From assembly GCF_005889735.1 (NCBI RefSeq), contig NZ_VCKY01000060.1, positions 1 through 45,985 on the forward strand: a stretch of DNA of 45,985 bases. Reading direction: 5' to 3'. A program made the position numbers and the translations under genes. Source of the stretch: Nonomuraea turkmeniaca (GTDB lineage Bacteria > Actinomycetota > Actinomycetes > Streptosporangiales > Streptosporangiaceae). Under the pieces are notes generated by a model that worked only from the letters and a program-made list of their open reading frames with translations, did no database searches and was not told the origin of the DNA. Positions 33,643 through 41,568 of the stretch are shown one piece after another (position 1 is the stretch's first letter; each line of letters opens with the position of its first letter).

Positions 33643-34860
33643 CTAGGCGGACATCTTCTTCTTGAGGTTCTCGTCCAGCGCGGCCAGGAAGTCCTGGGTG
33701 GTCAGCCACTTGGCGTCGCCGCCGATCAGGAGCGCGAGGTCCTTGGTCATCTGACCGCCCTCGACGGTCTCGATGCAGACCTGCTCCAGCGCGTTGGCGA
33801 ACTCCGTCACGGCGGGGGTGTTGTCGAGCTTGCCCCGGTGGGCCAGGCCACGGGTCCACGCGAAGATCGAGGCGATCGGGTTGGTGGAGGTGGGCTTGCC
33901 CTGCTGGTGCTGGCGGTAGTGGCGGGTGACCGTGCCGTGCGCGGCCTCGGCCTCGACGGTCCTGCCGTCGGGGGTCATCAGCACCGAGGTCATCAGGCCG
34001 AGCGAGCCGAAGCCCTGCGCGACCGTGTCGGACTGCACGTCACCGTCGTAGTTCTTGCACGCCCAGACGTAGCCGCCCTCCCACTTGAGCGCCGCGGCGA
34101 CCATGTCGTCGATGAGGCGGTGCTCGTAGGTCAGGCCGGCCTTGTCGAACTCGTCCTTGAACTCGGTCTCGAAGACCTCGGCGAACAGGTCCTTGAAGCG
34201 GCCGTCGTACGCCTTGAGGATCGTGTTCTTCGTGGAGAGGTAGACCGGGTAGTTGCGGGCCAGGCCGTAGCGCATCGACGCGCGGGCGAAGTCGCGGATC
34301 GACTCGTCCAGGTTGTACATCGCCATCGCGACGCCGCCGCCGGGGAAGTCGTAGACGTCCAGCTCGATCGGCTCGGAGCCGTCCTTGGGGGTGAACGTCA
34401 GGGTCAGCGTGCCCTCGCCGGGGACCTTCAGGTCGGTGGCGCGGTACTGGTCGCCGAAGGCGTGACGGCCGACGACGATCGGCTTGGTCCAGCCGGGAAC
34501 GAGCCGCGGCACGTTCTCCATGATGATCGGCTCGCGGAAGATGACACCACCGAGGATGTTGCGGATGGTCCCGTTGGGGGACTTCCACATCTTCTTGAGG
34601 CCGAACTCCTCCACCCGCGCCTCGTCCGGGGTGATGGTGGCGCATTTCACACCGACGCCGTACTTCTTGATGGCGTTGGCGGCGTCGATGGTGACCTGGT
34701 CGTCCGTGGCGTCCCGGTGCTCGATGCCGAGGTCGTAGTACTTCAAATCGACGTCGAGGTACGGAAGGATCAGCTGGTCCTTGATGAACTGCCAGATGAT
34801 CCGGGTCATCTCGTCGCCGTCAAGCTCGACGACCGGCCCCTCCACCTTGATCTTGGGCAT
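33643..34860 (-). CDS. icd: isocitrate dehydrogenase, NADP-dependent (type II)
   Basis: Oxidative decarboxylation of isocitrate to 2-oxoglutarate. 405 residues of the homodimeric, eukaryote-like type II family. VELDGDEMTRIIW at the N-terminus, KSPNGTIRN, IIMENVPRLVPGWTKPIVVG, RLIDDMVAAALKWEGGYVWA, YDGDVQSDTVAQGFGSLGLM and EAAHGTVTRHYRQHQ (NADP site) are all present. ATG 34860 has AAGGGGAA eight bases upstream. It is the third gene after gltA and DUF3017 on the same strand, with a 53-nt gap to DUF3017 and a hairpin terminator after it. Confidence 0.96.
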   Translation of the reverse strand: MPKIKVEGPVVELDGDEMTRIIWQFIKDQLILPYLDVDLKYYDLGIEHRDATDDQVTIDAANAIKKYGVGVKCATITPDEARVEEFGLKKMWKSPNGTIRNILGGVIFREPIIMENVPRLVPGWTKPIVVGRHAFGDQYRATDLKVPGEGTLTLTFTPKDGSEPIELDVYDFPGGGVAMAMYNLDESIRDFARASMRYGLARNYPVYLSTKNTILKAYDGRFKDLFAEVFETEFKDEFDKAGLTYEHRLIDDMVAAALKWEGGYVWACKNYDGDVQSDTVAQGFGSLGLMTSVLMTPDGRTVEAEAAHGTVTRHYRQHQQGKPTSTNPIASIFAWTRGLAHRGKLDNTPAVTEFANALEQVCIETVEGGQMTKDLALLIGGDAKWLTTQDFLAALDENLKKKMSA

Positions 34861-34913
34861 GCGAATGGTTCCCCTTCAATGAATGGATGCGTTGAGGCTA
34901 TCGGACCGTCTGG

Positions 34914-35216
34914 TCAACGGGCGAAAAGGGACAGGATGAACGCCTTGAGCTCGTTGCTGTCCAGCAGCAGCGAGGTCAGCACCATCACGAAGCCGAACAC
35001 GGCCAGCGTGGTGACGTCGATGCGCTTGCTGCGGACGGACAACTGGCCGCCGTACCCGGCGAACCGCAGCGCGGCGCCGACCATGACGGCGGCGCCCAGC
35101 GCGAACCCGCCCCAGCGCGGGTCCACGAAGAAGATCACGAGCACGCCGACGACCGCACCCGCAAGAATCAGCGGGTACGGTCCCCAGCTCTCACGTTCGG
35201 TCCCTTGATCGCTCAA
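34914..35216 (-). CDS. DUF3017 small membrane protein
   Basis: 100 residues with three predicted membrane helices (YPLILAGAVVGVLVIFFV, GGFALGAAVMVGAALRFAGY, VTTLAVFGFVMVLTSLLL) and a basic loop between the second and third. Pattern and length fit DUF3017, a family confined to actinobacteria with no known function; in Streptomyces, as I recall, it sits beside folD and mdh. The start is TTG 35214-35216, seven bases after the gltA stop, so it is probably cotranslated with gltA. A conserved membrane protein wedged between two TCA-cycle genes hints at a linked role, but nothing shows it. Confidence 0.8.
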   Translation of the reverse strand: MSDQGTERESWGPYPLILAGAVVGVLVIFFVDPRWGGFALGAAVMVGAALRFAGYGGQLSVRSKRIDVTTLAVFGFVMVLTSLLLDSNELKAFILSLFAR

Positions 35217-35223
35217 CAGTCGC

Positions 35224-36345
35224 TCAACGCTCTTCTAGCGGCTTCCACTTCTGGTCCGTCTCACCGATGTATTCGCTGTCGGGGCGGATCAAACGGTTGT
35301 CGGCGTGCTGCTCGATGACATGAGCCGTCCAGCCGGACATGCGGCTGATCGAGAAGACCGGCGTGAACAGGTCCGTCGGGACGCCGAGATAGTGATACAC
35401 AGAAGCAGCGTAGAAGTCGACGTTCGGGTAGAGGCCCTTCTCCTCGAAGACGACCTCCTCCATCTCCTTGGACATCCGGTAATAGCGGTCGTCGCCCTTG
35501 GCCTCGGCCAGCTCCGCCGACATCCTGCGCAGGTGGGTGGCGCGCGGATCCTCGGTCTTGTAGACGCGGTGCCCGAAGCCCATGATCTTCTCGTGCGCGG
35601 CCAGCTTGTCGCGTACGGCCTGGGCCACCCCGTCCTCGGGGATCGACTCCAGCGTCTTCATGACCTGCTCGTTCGCGCCGCCGTGCAGGGGGCCCTTCAG
35701 AGTGCCGATGGCGGCGACGATGGCGGAGTGCATGTCCGACAGTGTGGCGGCGCAGACACGGGCGGCGAACGTGGAGGCGTTCATGGTGTGGTCGGCGTGC
35801 AGCACGAGGCACTCGTCGAAGATCTCGACTTCGCGTGGCTCGGGGGTGCGTCCGGTGACCTGGAGCAGGAAGTTGGCCGCGATGCTCAGCGACGGGTCGG
35901 GTTCGGGGATGCTGCCGCCGGTGCGGGCGGCGTGATAGCGGGCGACGAGGAGCGGCTGCTGCGCGACCAGGCGGGCGGCCTTGCGCAGGTTGGCGTCGGG
36001 GGCGATGGAGTCTTTGTCCGGATCGTCCGCGCCCGAAAGCGAGACCAGCGAGCGCAGCGCCTCCATGGGTTTCTGCTTCTCGGCGATCTCGGCGATGTTC
36101 GCGGACACCAGGGCACCGAGCTCCCTGCCTCGCGCCAGCTCCTCGCCGTAGGCGTCCAGCTCCGAGCGGGTGGGCAGCTTGCCACGTTGCAGCAGGTGTG
36201 AGGTCTCTTCGAACGTCGCGCGGCCGGCCAGGTCGTGGATGTCGTATCCACGGTAGAAGAGCCGACCGGCCTTACCGTCAATGTCGCTCAGCGCTGTGGA
36301 CGCGGCTACGACATCGGCCAGGCCTTTCGTGGGCTTGTCCGCCAT
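35224..36345 (-). CDS. gltA: citrate synthase (short, citrate/2-methylcitrate type)
   Basis: Condenses oxaloacetate with acetyl-CoA. 373 residues, the short dimeric form that overlaps in sequence with 2-methylcitrate synthase. Catalytic residues are in GPLHGGANEQVMKTL (first His), GFGHRVYKTEDPRA (second His) and PNVDFYAASVYHYLGVP (Asp). No prp genes are near, and icd follows in the same operon, so a TCA-cycle role is favoured over propionate metabolism. GGAGGAAACACTC-type sequence upstream of ATG 36345 gives a good ribosome site. The gene is divergent from an FHA-HTH gene with a large dyad between them. Confidence 0.92.
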   Translation of the reverse strand: MADKPTKGLADVVAASTALSDIDGKAGRLFYRGYDIHDLAGRATFEETSHLLQRGKLPTRSELDAYGEELARGRELGALVSANIAEIAEKQKPMEALRSLVSLSGADDPDKDSIAPDANLRKAARLVAQQPLLVARYHAARTGGSIPEPDPSLSIAANFLLQVTGRTPEPREVEIFDECLVLHADHTMNASTFAARVCAATLSDMHSAIVAAIGTLKGPLHGGANEQVMKTLESIPEDGVAQAVRDKLAAHEKIMGFGHRVYKTEDPRATHLRRMSAELAEAKGDDRYYRMSKEMEEVVFEEKGLYPNVDFYAASVYHYLGVPTDLFTPVFSISRMSGWTAHVIEQHADNRLIRPDSEYIGETDQKWKPLEER

Positions 36346-36429
36346 GAGTGTTTCCTCCGCTTATCTTCGACCGAAGTCTACCCGTGAGCAGGCAAAACCG
36401 TCCGCAAAGGTCCAGACCAATTTCACGTC

Positions 36430-36457
36430 GGATTCTCCTTTCGGCAAAGGAGATTCC
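36430..36457. promoter_or_regulatory. 28-bp dyad between gltA and the FHA-HTH gene
   Basis: Twelve-base arms (36430-36441 and 36446-36457) with one mismatch around the spacer CGGC; the inner seven bases are CTCCTTT and AAAGGAG. It lies 85 bp from the gltA start and 126 bp from the FHA gene. No T-run follows on either strand, so an operator or RNA hairpin in a leader is more likely than a terminator. Confidence 0.6.
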
Positions 36458-36512
36458 GCATCCCCTCGTTTGGGTAAGCCGGAGCTGTAGTAATAGTTAC
36501 GGCGGGCTACCT

Positions 36513-36603
36513 GGGGAGGAACTGCCGTGCCCAGGAGGAGGCGTGCCGTTCATACGCTGCCTCACAAGGGGAGGAACCGCCAGTGGAGGGGCCGTTCATA
36601 CGC
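36513..36603 (+). repeat. imperfect tandem duplication of the FHA gene start region
   Basis: GGGGAGGAAC occurs at 36513-36522 and 36568-36577, and GCCGTTCATACGC at 36545-36557 and 36591-36603. The right copy carries the ribosome site and GTG start of the FHA gene. The left copy is nine bases longer between the two blocks and has its own GTG (36526) that opens a 32-codon frame overlapping the FHA start in another frame. Confidence 0.7.
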
Positions 36604-37236
36604 ATCGAGGACACCGGCGAGGTGATCCCGTTGCGCCCCGAGATCACGACGGTCGGAAGGGGCCGGGGTGTCGACATCCGGCTCACCGATCCCAGCGTCT
36701 CGCGACTCCATGCCGAATTCGTCAGACGAGGACCCTACCTGTACGTCGTCGACCTGGGACTGTCCAGGAACGGCACGCGGGTGAACGGCAGGCCGATCGC
36801 CCGGAGGGTCCTTGACGACGGCGACGTCGTCTCGTTCGGTGCGGCGCGGGGCCGCATCGGCGGAGTCCCCCGTGAGGACTTCACCCCCGAGGTGGAGCTG
36901 CGCAGGGCTGCGGCGCCCGAGCTGACCAGGCGTGAGGTCGACGTGCTGACCTCGCTCTGCCGGCCGGCGCTGTCGGACGAGGCGTTCGTCGCGCCGGCGA
37001 CCGCACGTGAGATCGCCGACGACCTGGTCGTGACCGAGGCCGCGGTCAAGCAACATCTGCTGCGGCTCTACCAGAAGTTCAGGATTCCCGAGGGCACCAA
37101 CCGGCGCACGCGGCTGGCCAACGAGGTCGTCGCGCTCGGTCTGGTGCGCCCGACCCCTGTGGTGCCGCCGCAGAGGTCATCGGGAGCCGCAGCCACGGCC
37201 GAGCAGGCTTCGGCGGCTGGGCGCAGGGCTTCATAG
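36583..37236 (+). CDS. FHA domain protein with C-terminal helix-turn-helix
   Basis: 217 residues. The N-terminal FHA domain (about 1-95) has the phosphothreonine-binding residues: GRGRGVDIRL, SVSRLHAEF, SRNGTRVNG. The C-terminal part (about 108-185) is a LuxR-like helix-turn-helix (LTRREVDVLTSLC, PATAREIADDLVVTEAAVKQ, LLRLYQKFRIPEGTNRRTRL), followed by an Ala/Ser-rich tail. The FHA module should bind a threonine-phosphorylated partner, and the second part DNA, giving a possible kinase-to-transcription link. GGGGAGG precedes the GTG at 36583. Divergent from gltA-DUF3017-icd. The partner kinase is not shown; the receptor kinase 10 kb away is one candidate. Confidence 0.88.
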   Translation: MEGPFIRIEDTGEVIPLRPEITTVGRGRGVDIRLTDPSVSRLHAEFVRRGPYLYVVDLGLSRNGTRVNGRPIARRVLDDGDVVSFGAARGRIGGVPREDFTPEVELRRAAAPELTRREVDVLTSLCRPALSDEAFVAPATAREIADDLVVTEAAVKQHLLRLYQKFRIPEGTNRRTRLANEVVALGLVRPTPVVPPQRSSGAAATAEQASAAGRRAS

Positions 37237-37312
37237 GGACTGGATCGCGACCGGGGCTTCGGCGAGGGGTTCCGGCAGCGTCGGAACCTGGACAACACCA
37301 TGCTCATGAGAA

Positions 37313-37373
37313 CGGGCTCGTGAGCCCGGTGGGTCGCCGCACGCCTTTCGGCACGCGGCGACTTGCCGGGCTC
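37313..37373. terminator. compound hairpin between convergent FHA and GHL10 genes
   Basis: Outer stem GAGCCCGG (37322-37329) with CCGGGCTC (37366-37373), inner stem GTCGCCGC (37333-37340) with GCGGCGAC (37355-37362), and a small GCC/GGC top. A second CGGGCTC at 37313-37319 can pair with the same GAGCCCG, so two exclusive folds exist. It probably terminates both convergent units; no long T-run is present. Confidence 0.6.
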
Positions 37374-37444
37374 GAGGCAGGTCAGGGCAATGGCCGGCGA
37401 CACGTGTGGGCGAAGCACGCTCGCAACCGCGTCGCCGGCGCATT

Positions 37445-38986
37445 TCAGAGGACCCGGAATCCGTTGCTGGGCTTGCTGGTCCTGTTGGCGCGGTCCACCG
37501 CCACCGCGTAGTAGTGGTCGCCGCGCTTGCCGTCCGGGTCGGTCCACCGGATCTGCCGGTCCCCCGGCACGACCGCGACCAGGTTACGGGCGTCGGCGAA
37601 GGCGCCGGTGGACGCGTGCCCGTCGAAGCGGAAGATCGCGAACAGGAACGGCTCCTCCCTGCCTGTGGCCACCGCCCGCACCTCGACGCCGTCCTGGCGG
37701 CGCAGCGCGTACGCCACCACCGGCCGCCGCGGCGGCTCCCCGCTCGAGAGCCTGGGCAGCACCGGCGCGAGCGCGGGCCGCTGGTAGTGCTCGTCGACGG
37801 CCGTCGTGATGGAGCCGATCCTGTCGACCTTGACGTCGTTGGCGTTGTACCAGATGTCGCCGCTGATCTCGGGGTGGTTCCTGTTGAGCGTCAGGTGGTT
37901 GGACAACTCGGCGGGGTTCTTCCACTCCGGCGCGGGCTGGGCGGGGTCGCCCGCCTTGTACGCGGGCTGCCCGATCCACAGCAGCGTGTTCGTGCCCTTC
38001 GCCACGTCGGACCACCACGGCACGAGCTTGGAGTAGTCGGCCGGCGGCTGCCCGATGTACCAGTAGAGCTGCGGCGCGATGTAATCCAGCCAGCCCTTCT
38101 TCACCCAGCCGCGGGTGTCGGCGTGCAGGTTGTCGTACGACTGCCCGCCGTTGGTGTCGGAGCCGAGCGGGTCGCTCGCCTTGTTGCGCCAGATGCCCGA
38201 CGGGCTGATGCCCCAGGCGATGTCCGGCTTGCTCGCCAGGACCCGCTGCTGCATCTCCTGCACCATGAGGTCCACGTTGTTGCGCCGCCAGGCGGCCAGG
38301 TCGGGGAAGCCGGCGCCGTACTTGGCGAAGGCGGCGCTGTCGTCGAAGGCCGTGGTGTTGACCGGGTAGAAGTAGTCGTCGAAGTGCAGGCCGTCGATGT
38401 CGTAGCGGGTGACCGCGTCCATCATCGCGTCCTGGCAGAACTTCCGCACTTCCGGCATGCCGGGGTTGTAGTAGAGCTTGCCGCCGAACGGCAGGATCCA
38501 GTCGGGGTGCTTGCGCCCGGGGTGATCGGGGTGCAGCTTGGCCGGGTCGGCCTGCATCGACACGCGGTACGGGTTGAACCAGGCGTGGAAGGCCAGGCCA
38601 CGCTTGTGCGTCTCCTCGACGGCGAACCCGAGCGGGTCGTAACCGGGGTCCTGGCCCTGCGTGCCGGTGAGGTATTGGGACCACGGCTCGTACGGCGACG
38701 GCCAGAACGCGTCCGCCGTCGGCCTGATCTGCACGAACACCGAGTTGAGCTTGCGCTGCACGGCCACGTCGAGCCAGGCGAGGTACTCGGCCTTCTGCTC
38801 GTCGGCGGTCAGCCCCGGCTTCGACGGCCAGTTGATGTTGACGACGGAGGCGATCCACATGCCGCGCATCTGGCGCAGCGGCGGCACAGTGTTGTCGACG
38901 GCGGCCTGCGCGAAGGCAGGCAGCGGGACGGCGGAAGCGGCGGCGGCGAGGGCGAGACCCTTTAAGAGAGTCCTTCTGCTCGGCAT
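37445..38986 (-). CDS. Tat-exported GHL10 (glycosyl hydrolase-like 10) protein
   Basis: 513 residues. Twin-arginine signal SRRTLLKGLALAAAASAVPL, cleavage after AFA near residue 26. The GHL10 (DUF187) barrel spans about 38-375: RGMWIASVVNINWPSKPGL, FVQIRPTADAFWPSPYEPWS, AFHAWFNPYRVS, the acidic DIDGLHFDDYFYP and GISPSGIWRN. The C-terminal 100 residues form a probable beta-sandwich. Relatives include E. coli YddW/DigH, reported to cut glycan strands stripped of peptides (from memory). Divergent nagZ and murR support a peptidoglycan-turnover role. GAGAGG stands eight bases before the ATG. Confidence 0.88.
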   Translation of the reverse strand: MPSRRTLLKGLALAAAASAVPLPAFAQAAVDNTVPPLRQMRGMWIASVVNINWPSKPGLTADEQKAEYLAWLDVAVQRKLNSVFVQIRPTADAFWPSPYEPWSQYLTGTQGQDPGYDPLGFAVEETHKRGLAFHAWFNPYRVSMQADPAKLHPDHPGRKHPDWILPFGGKLYYNPGMPEVRKFCQDAMMDAVTRYDIDGLHFDDYFYPVNTTAFDDSAAFAKYGAGFPDLAAWRRNNVDLMVQEMQQRVLASKPDIAWGISPSGIWRNKASDPLGSDTNGGQSYDNLHADTRGWVKKGWLDYIAPQLYWYIGQPPADYSKLVPWWSDVAKGTNTLLWIGQPAYKAGDPAQPAPEWKNPAELSNHLTLNRNHPEISGDIWYNANDVKVDRIGSITTAVDEHYQRPALAPVLPRLSSGEPPRRPVVAYALRRQDGVEVRAVATGREEPFLFAIFRFDGHASTGAFADARNLVAVVPGDRQIRWTDPDGKRGDHYYAVAVDRANRTSKPSNGFRVL

Positions 38987-39036
38987 AGGGGATGGCCTCT
39001 CGGGGGGAGGTGGTTGTGTCGAGGGCGACGATGACA

Positions 39037-39068
39037 GAAAATTACCTTCAGATCAATAATCGTGAAGG
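39037..39068. promoter_or_regulatory. candidate MurR operator region
   Basis: An AT-rich 91-bp divergent gap contains GAAAATTACCTTC (39037-39049), which has outer GAA/TTC symmetry, and a wider dyad CCTTCA (39045-39050) with TGAAGG (39063-39068). The right arm overlaps the nagZ ribosome site. Actinobacterial RpiR-type sites are similar GAAA/TTTC dyads; assignment to MurR is inferred from the downstream regulator gene. Confidence 0.5.
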
Positions 39069-39077
39069 AAAATGCCG

Positions 39078-40508
39078 ATGAGCCGTGACCTGTACAGACT
39101 GGCGCTGACGGTGCTGCATCCGGGGTTCGAGGGGACCTCCGCCCCCGACTGGCTGCGCCGCGCGCTGGGCGACGGTCTCGGCGGGGCCGTCCTGTTCGCC
39201 CGCAACGCCGTCAACGCGCAGCTCGTGCGGCAGCTGCGGGCCGAGAATCCGGCCGCCGTCGTCGCCATCGACGAGGAAGGCGGCACGGTCACCCGGCTTG
39301 AAGTCCTGTCCGGCAGCTCCTTCCCCGGCAACAGGGCGCTGGGTGTGGCCGACAATGTGGATCTTACCGAGCGGGTGGGCCGCCAGATCGGCAGGATGCT
39401 GGCCGAGCTCGACCTCACGCTGAACTACGCGCCCTCGGCCGACGTGAACGCGAACCCGGCCAACCCCGTGATCGGCGTGCGCTCGTTCGGGCCGGATCCC
39501 GGCCTCGTCGCCCGCCACACGGTCGCGTACGTCAACGGCGTGCAGGGGGCGGGCGTGGCCACCTGCGCCAAGCACTTCCCCGGCCACGGCGACACCGTCA
39601 CCGACTCGCACCTGGCGCTGCCCACCGTGCACGCCTCGCGGGAGGTGCTCGCCGAACGCGACCTGCCGCCGTTCCAGGCCGCGATCGGCGCCGGGGTACG
39701 CAGCATCATGACCGGCCACCTGCTCGTGCCCGCGCTCGATCCGTCGTCGCCGGCGACGCTGAGCCGTGCCGTGCTGACCGGGCTTCTCAGGGACGAGCTC
39801 GGCTTCGACGGGATGGTCGTCACCGACGCGATCGAGATGCGGGCGGTGGCCGCGATGTTCTCCCCCGGCGAGATCGCGGTGCGGGCGCTGGCCGCCGGCG
39901 CCGACGCCGTCTGTGTGGGGCTGTGCACCGAGGACAGCCTGCGCGAGATGCGCGACACGATCGTGGCGGCCGTGCGCGACGGGACCCTGCCCGAGGAGCG
40001 GCTGGCCGAGGCGGCCGCGCGGGTGCTGGCCCTCTCCGGCTGGTACGCCGGCCAGACCGCGCTGCGCGACCAGGCCCGCGCCGACGTCGATCCCGGCGTC
40101 GGCCTGGAGGCGGCCAGGGCCGCGCTGACCACGACCGGCAGCGCCGAACTCGACCGGGGGCCGCTGGTCATCGAGATCAACACCCGCCACAGCCAGGCCG
40201 TCGACCCTGCGACGCCGACCGGCGTCACGGCGGCGCTCACCAGGCGGCTGCCCGACACGGCCATGTTGCGGATGGAACCCGACGGCGAGCTGCCGCCCTT
40301 CGACGAACGGCCGGTCGTGCTGGTCGTGCACGACGCCGCCCGGCACCCCTGGGTACGCGACGTCGTGGCCAAGGCCGTGGCGGCGCGACCCGACGTGATC
40401 GTGGTGGACACCGGCATCCCCGGCCCGCCGGTCGGCGCGGCCCACGTCGCCACCCACGGGATCTCGCGGGTGTCCGCCCAGGCGGCGGCGGAATGGCTGA
40501 CCTGGTGA
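39078..40508 (+). CDS. nagZ: beta-N-acetylhexosaminidase, GH3 (NagZ-type)
   Basis: Releases N-acetylglucosamine from muropeptides or chitobiosides. 476 residues; a GH3 N-terminal barrel with the NagZ signature KHFPGHGDT...DSH (165-178, His-Asp dyad on the mobile loop) and the nucleophile Asp250 in VVTDAIEM. A C-terminal GH3-like domain follows (about 345-476). VAIDEEGGTVTRL (62-74) is the usual substrate-side motif. No signal peptide, so it is cytoplasmic or exported by another way. ATG 39078 with AAGGA eight bases upstream is preferred to ATG 39072. It overlaps the start of murR. Confidence 0.92.
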   Translation: MSRDLYRLALTVLHPGFEGTSAPDWLRRALGDGLGGAVLFARNAVNAQLVRQLRAENPAAVVAIDEEGGTVTRLEVLSGSSFPGNRALGVADNVDLTERVGRQIGRMLAELDLTLNYAPSADVNANPANPVIGVRSFGPDPGLVARHTVAYVNGVQGAGVATCAKHFPGHGDTVTDSHLALPTVHASREVLAERDLPPFQAAIGAGVRSIMTGHLLVPALDPSSPATLSRAVLTGLLRDELGFDGMVVTDAIEMRAVAAMFSPGEIAVRALAAGADAVCVGLCTEDSLREMRDTIVAAVRDGTLPEERLAEAAARVLALSGWYAGQTALRDQARADVDPGVGLEAARAALTTTGSAELDRGPLVIEINTRHSQAVDPATPTGVTAALTRRLPDTAMLRMEPDGELPPFDERPVVLVVHDAARHPWVRDVVAKAVAARPDVIVVDTGIPGPPVGAAHVATHGISRVSAQAAAEWLTW

Positions 40509-41368
40509 GCGCCGCCGAGCCGGCCAACCCCGTCGCCACCGTACGTGCCGTGCTGCCGTCGCTCACGCCGGCGGCCCAGTCCATCGCGCGCATCATCCTG
40601 GACGACCCGGGGCTGGTGGTCCGCAGCACGATCACCGAGTTCAGCGGGGTGTCAGGAACCAGCGAGGCCACGATCGTGCGGACGGCGCGGGCGCTCGGGT
40701 TCTCCGGGTACTCGCAGATGCGCTTCGCGCTGGCGGCGGCCGTGGCCAAGGAGCCCGAGCGGCTGGTGCCCGGGGACCTGGCGCCGGACGACCCGCTGAC
40801 GGACGTGATCGCCAAAGTGGCGCGGGCCGAGTCGGAGGCCCTGGCCGACACCGCCGCCCAGCTCGATCCCGACCAGCTGGGCGAGGTGGTGTCGGCGATC
40901 TCGGTGGCGCGGCGGGTGGACGTGTACGGGGTGGCGGCGTCGGGGCTGGTCGCGGCCGACATGTCGCAGAAGTTGCTGCGGATCGGGCTGTCGAGCCATC
41001 CGTTCAGCGATGCCCATCTGGCCTTGACCAGTGCGGCTTTACTGCGGGAAGGGGATGTGGCGGTGGCGATCAGCTGCAGCGGGGAGACTCCCGACGTGCT
41101 CGTCCCCGCCCGGACCGCCGCCGAGGCCGGGGCGTTGATCGTGGGGATCACCAACAATCCGCGGTCGGCTCTGGCTGAGCTGGCGGATCACACGCTGGTG
41201 TCGGCGGGGCGGGAGACGGCGTTCCGGCCCGGGGCGCTGGCCAGCCGGATCAGTCAGTTGCTGATCGTGGACTGCATCTTCGTGGGGTTGGCGCAGCGGA
41301 CGTACGAGACGGCGGACGCGGCCATCCGGGCGACCCGGGACGCCACGGACCGGTACCGCAGCCGGTGA
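40493..41368 (+). CDS. MurR/RpiR-family regulator (HTH plus SIS domain)
   Basis: 291 residues. The N-terminal RpiR helix-turn-helix (about 15-85: SLTPAAQSIARIILDDPGL, FSGVSGTSEATIVRTARALG, YSQMRFALA) is followed by a sugar-isomerase (SIS) ligand domain (about 120-265: RRVDVYGVAASGLVAADMSQ, GDVAVAISCSGETPDVLVPA). SIS-type regulators sense phosphorylated sugars, MurNAc 6-phosphate in E. coli MurR. Overlap with nagZ is 16 bases from ATG 40493, or 4 bases (GTGA) if GTG 40505 is used. Either way the two genes are cotranslated, which supports amino-sugar control. Confidence 0.9.
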   Translation: MADLVSAAEPANPVATVRAVLPSLTPAAQSIARIILDDPGLVVRSTITEFSGVSGTSEATIVRTARALGFSGYSQMRFALAAAVAKEPERLVPGDLAPDDPLTDVIAKVARAESEALADTAAQLDPDQLGEVVSAISVARRVDVYGVAASGLVAADMSQKLLRIGLSSHPFSDAHLALTSAALLREGDVAVAISCSGETPDVLVPARTAAEAGALIVGITNNPRSALAELADHTLVSAGRETAFRPGALASRISQLLIVDCIFVGLAQRTYETADAAIRATRDATDRYRSR

Positions 41369-41413
41369 CCCGGCCGGGCGGGCGCCGCCGGCGGCGGCAT
41401 GGGTGTGTGCTCG

Positions 41414-41568
41414 TCAGGCTAGGCGCGGGCGACCGCTCGCCCGCCCCCGGCCCCGCACCCGATCCAGCTCCGCCCGCAAGGCGGCGGGCAGCACGATCGT
41501 GCGGGAGGTGAGCCGGCGCGGCGAGGCCCGTTCCAGGTAGGCGTCCAGGTCGTCCGGCGGGAGGCCAC
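41414..41568 (-). pseudogene. IclR-family regulator fragment
   Basis: About 50 residues on the minus strand (LPPDDLDAYLERASPRRLTS, RTIVLPAALRAELDRVRGRG) match the middle of IclR effector domains, the stretch normally followed by a Gly-Tyr-Ala turn. It starts abruptly at about 41568, where an opposite-strand aldehyde dehydrogenase fragment begins, and ends in unrelated residues before a stop at 41414. No DNA-binding domain is present. Assignment to IclR rests on this short match. Confidence 0.5.

Noticed and set aside
36348..36815. 155-codon plus-strand frame overlapping the FHA gene
   Set aside because: Out of frame with the FHA-HTH protein and without a ribosome site; it reads through the dyad and duplication.
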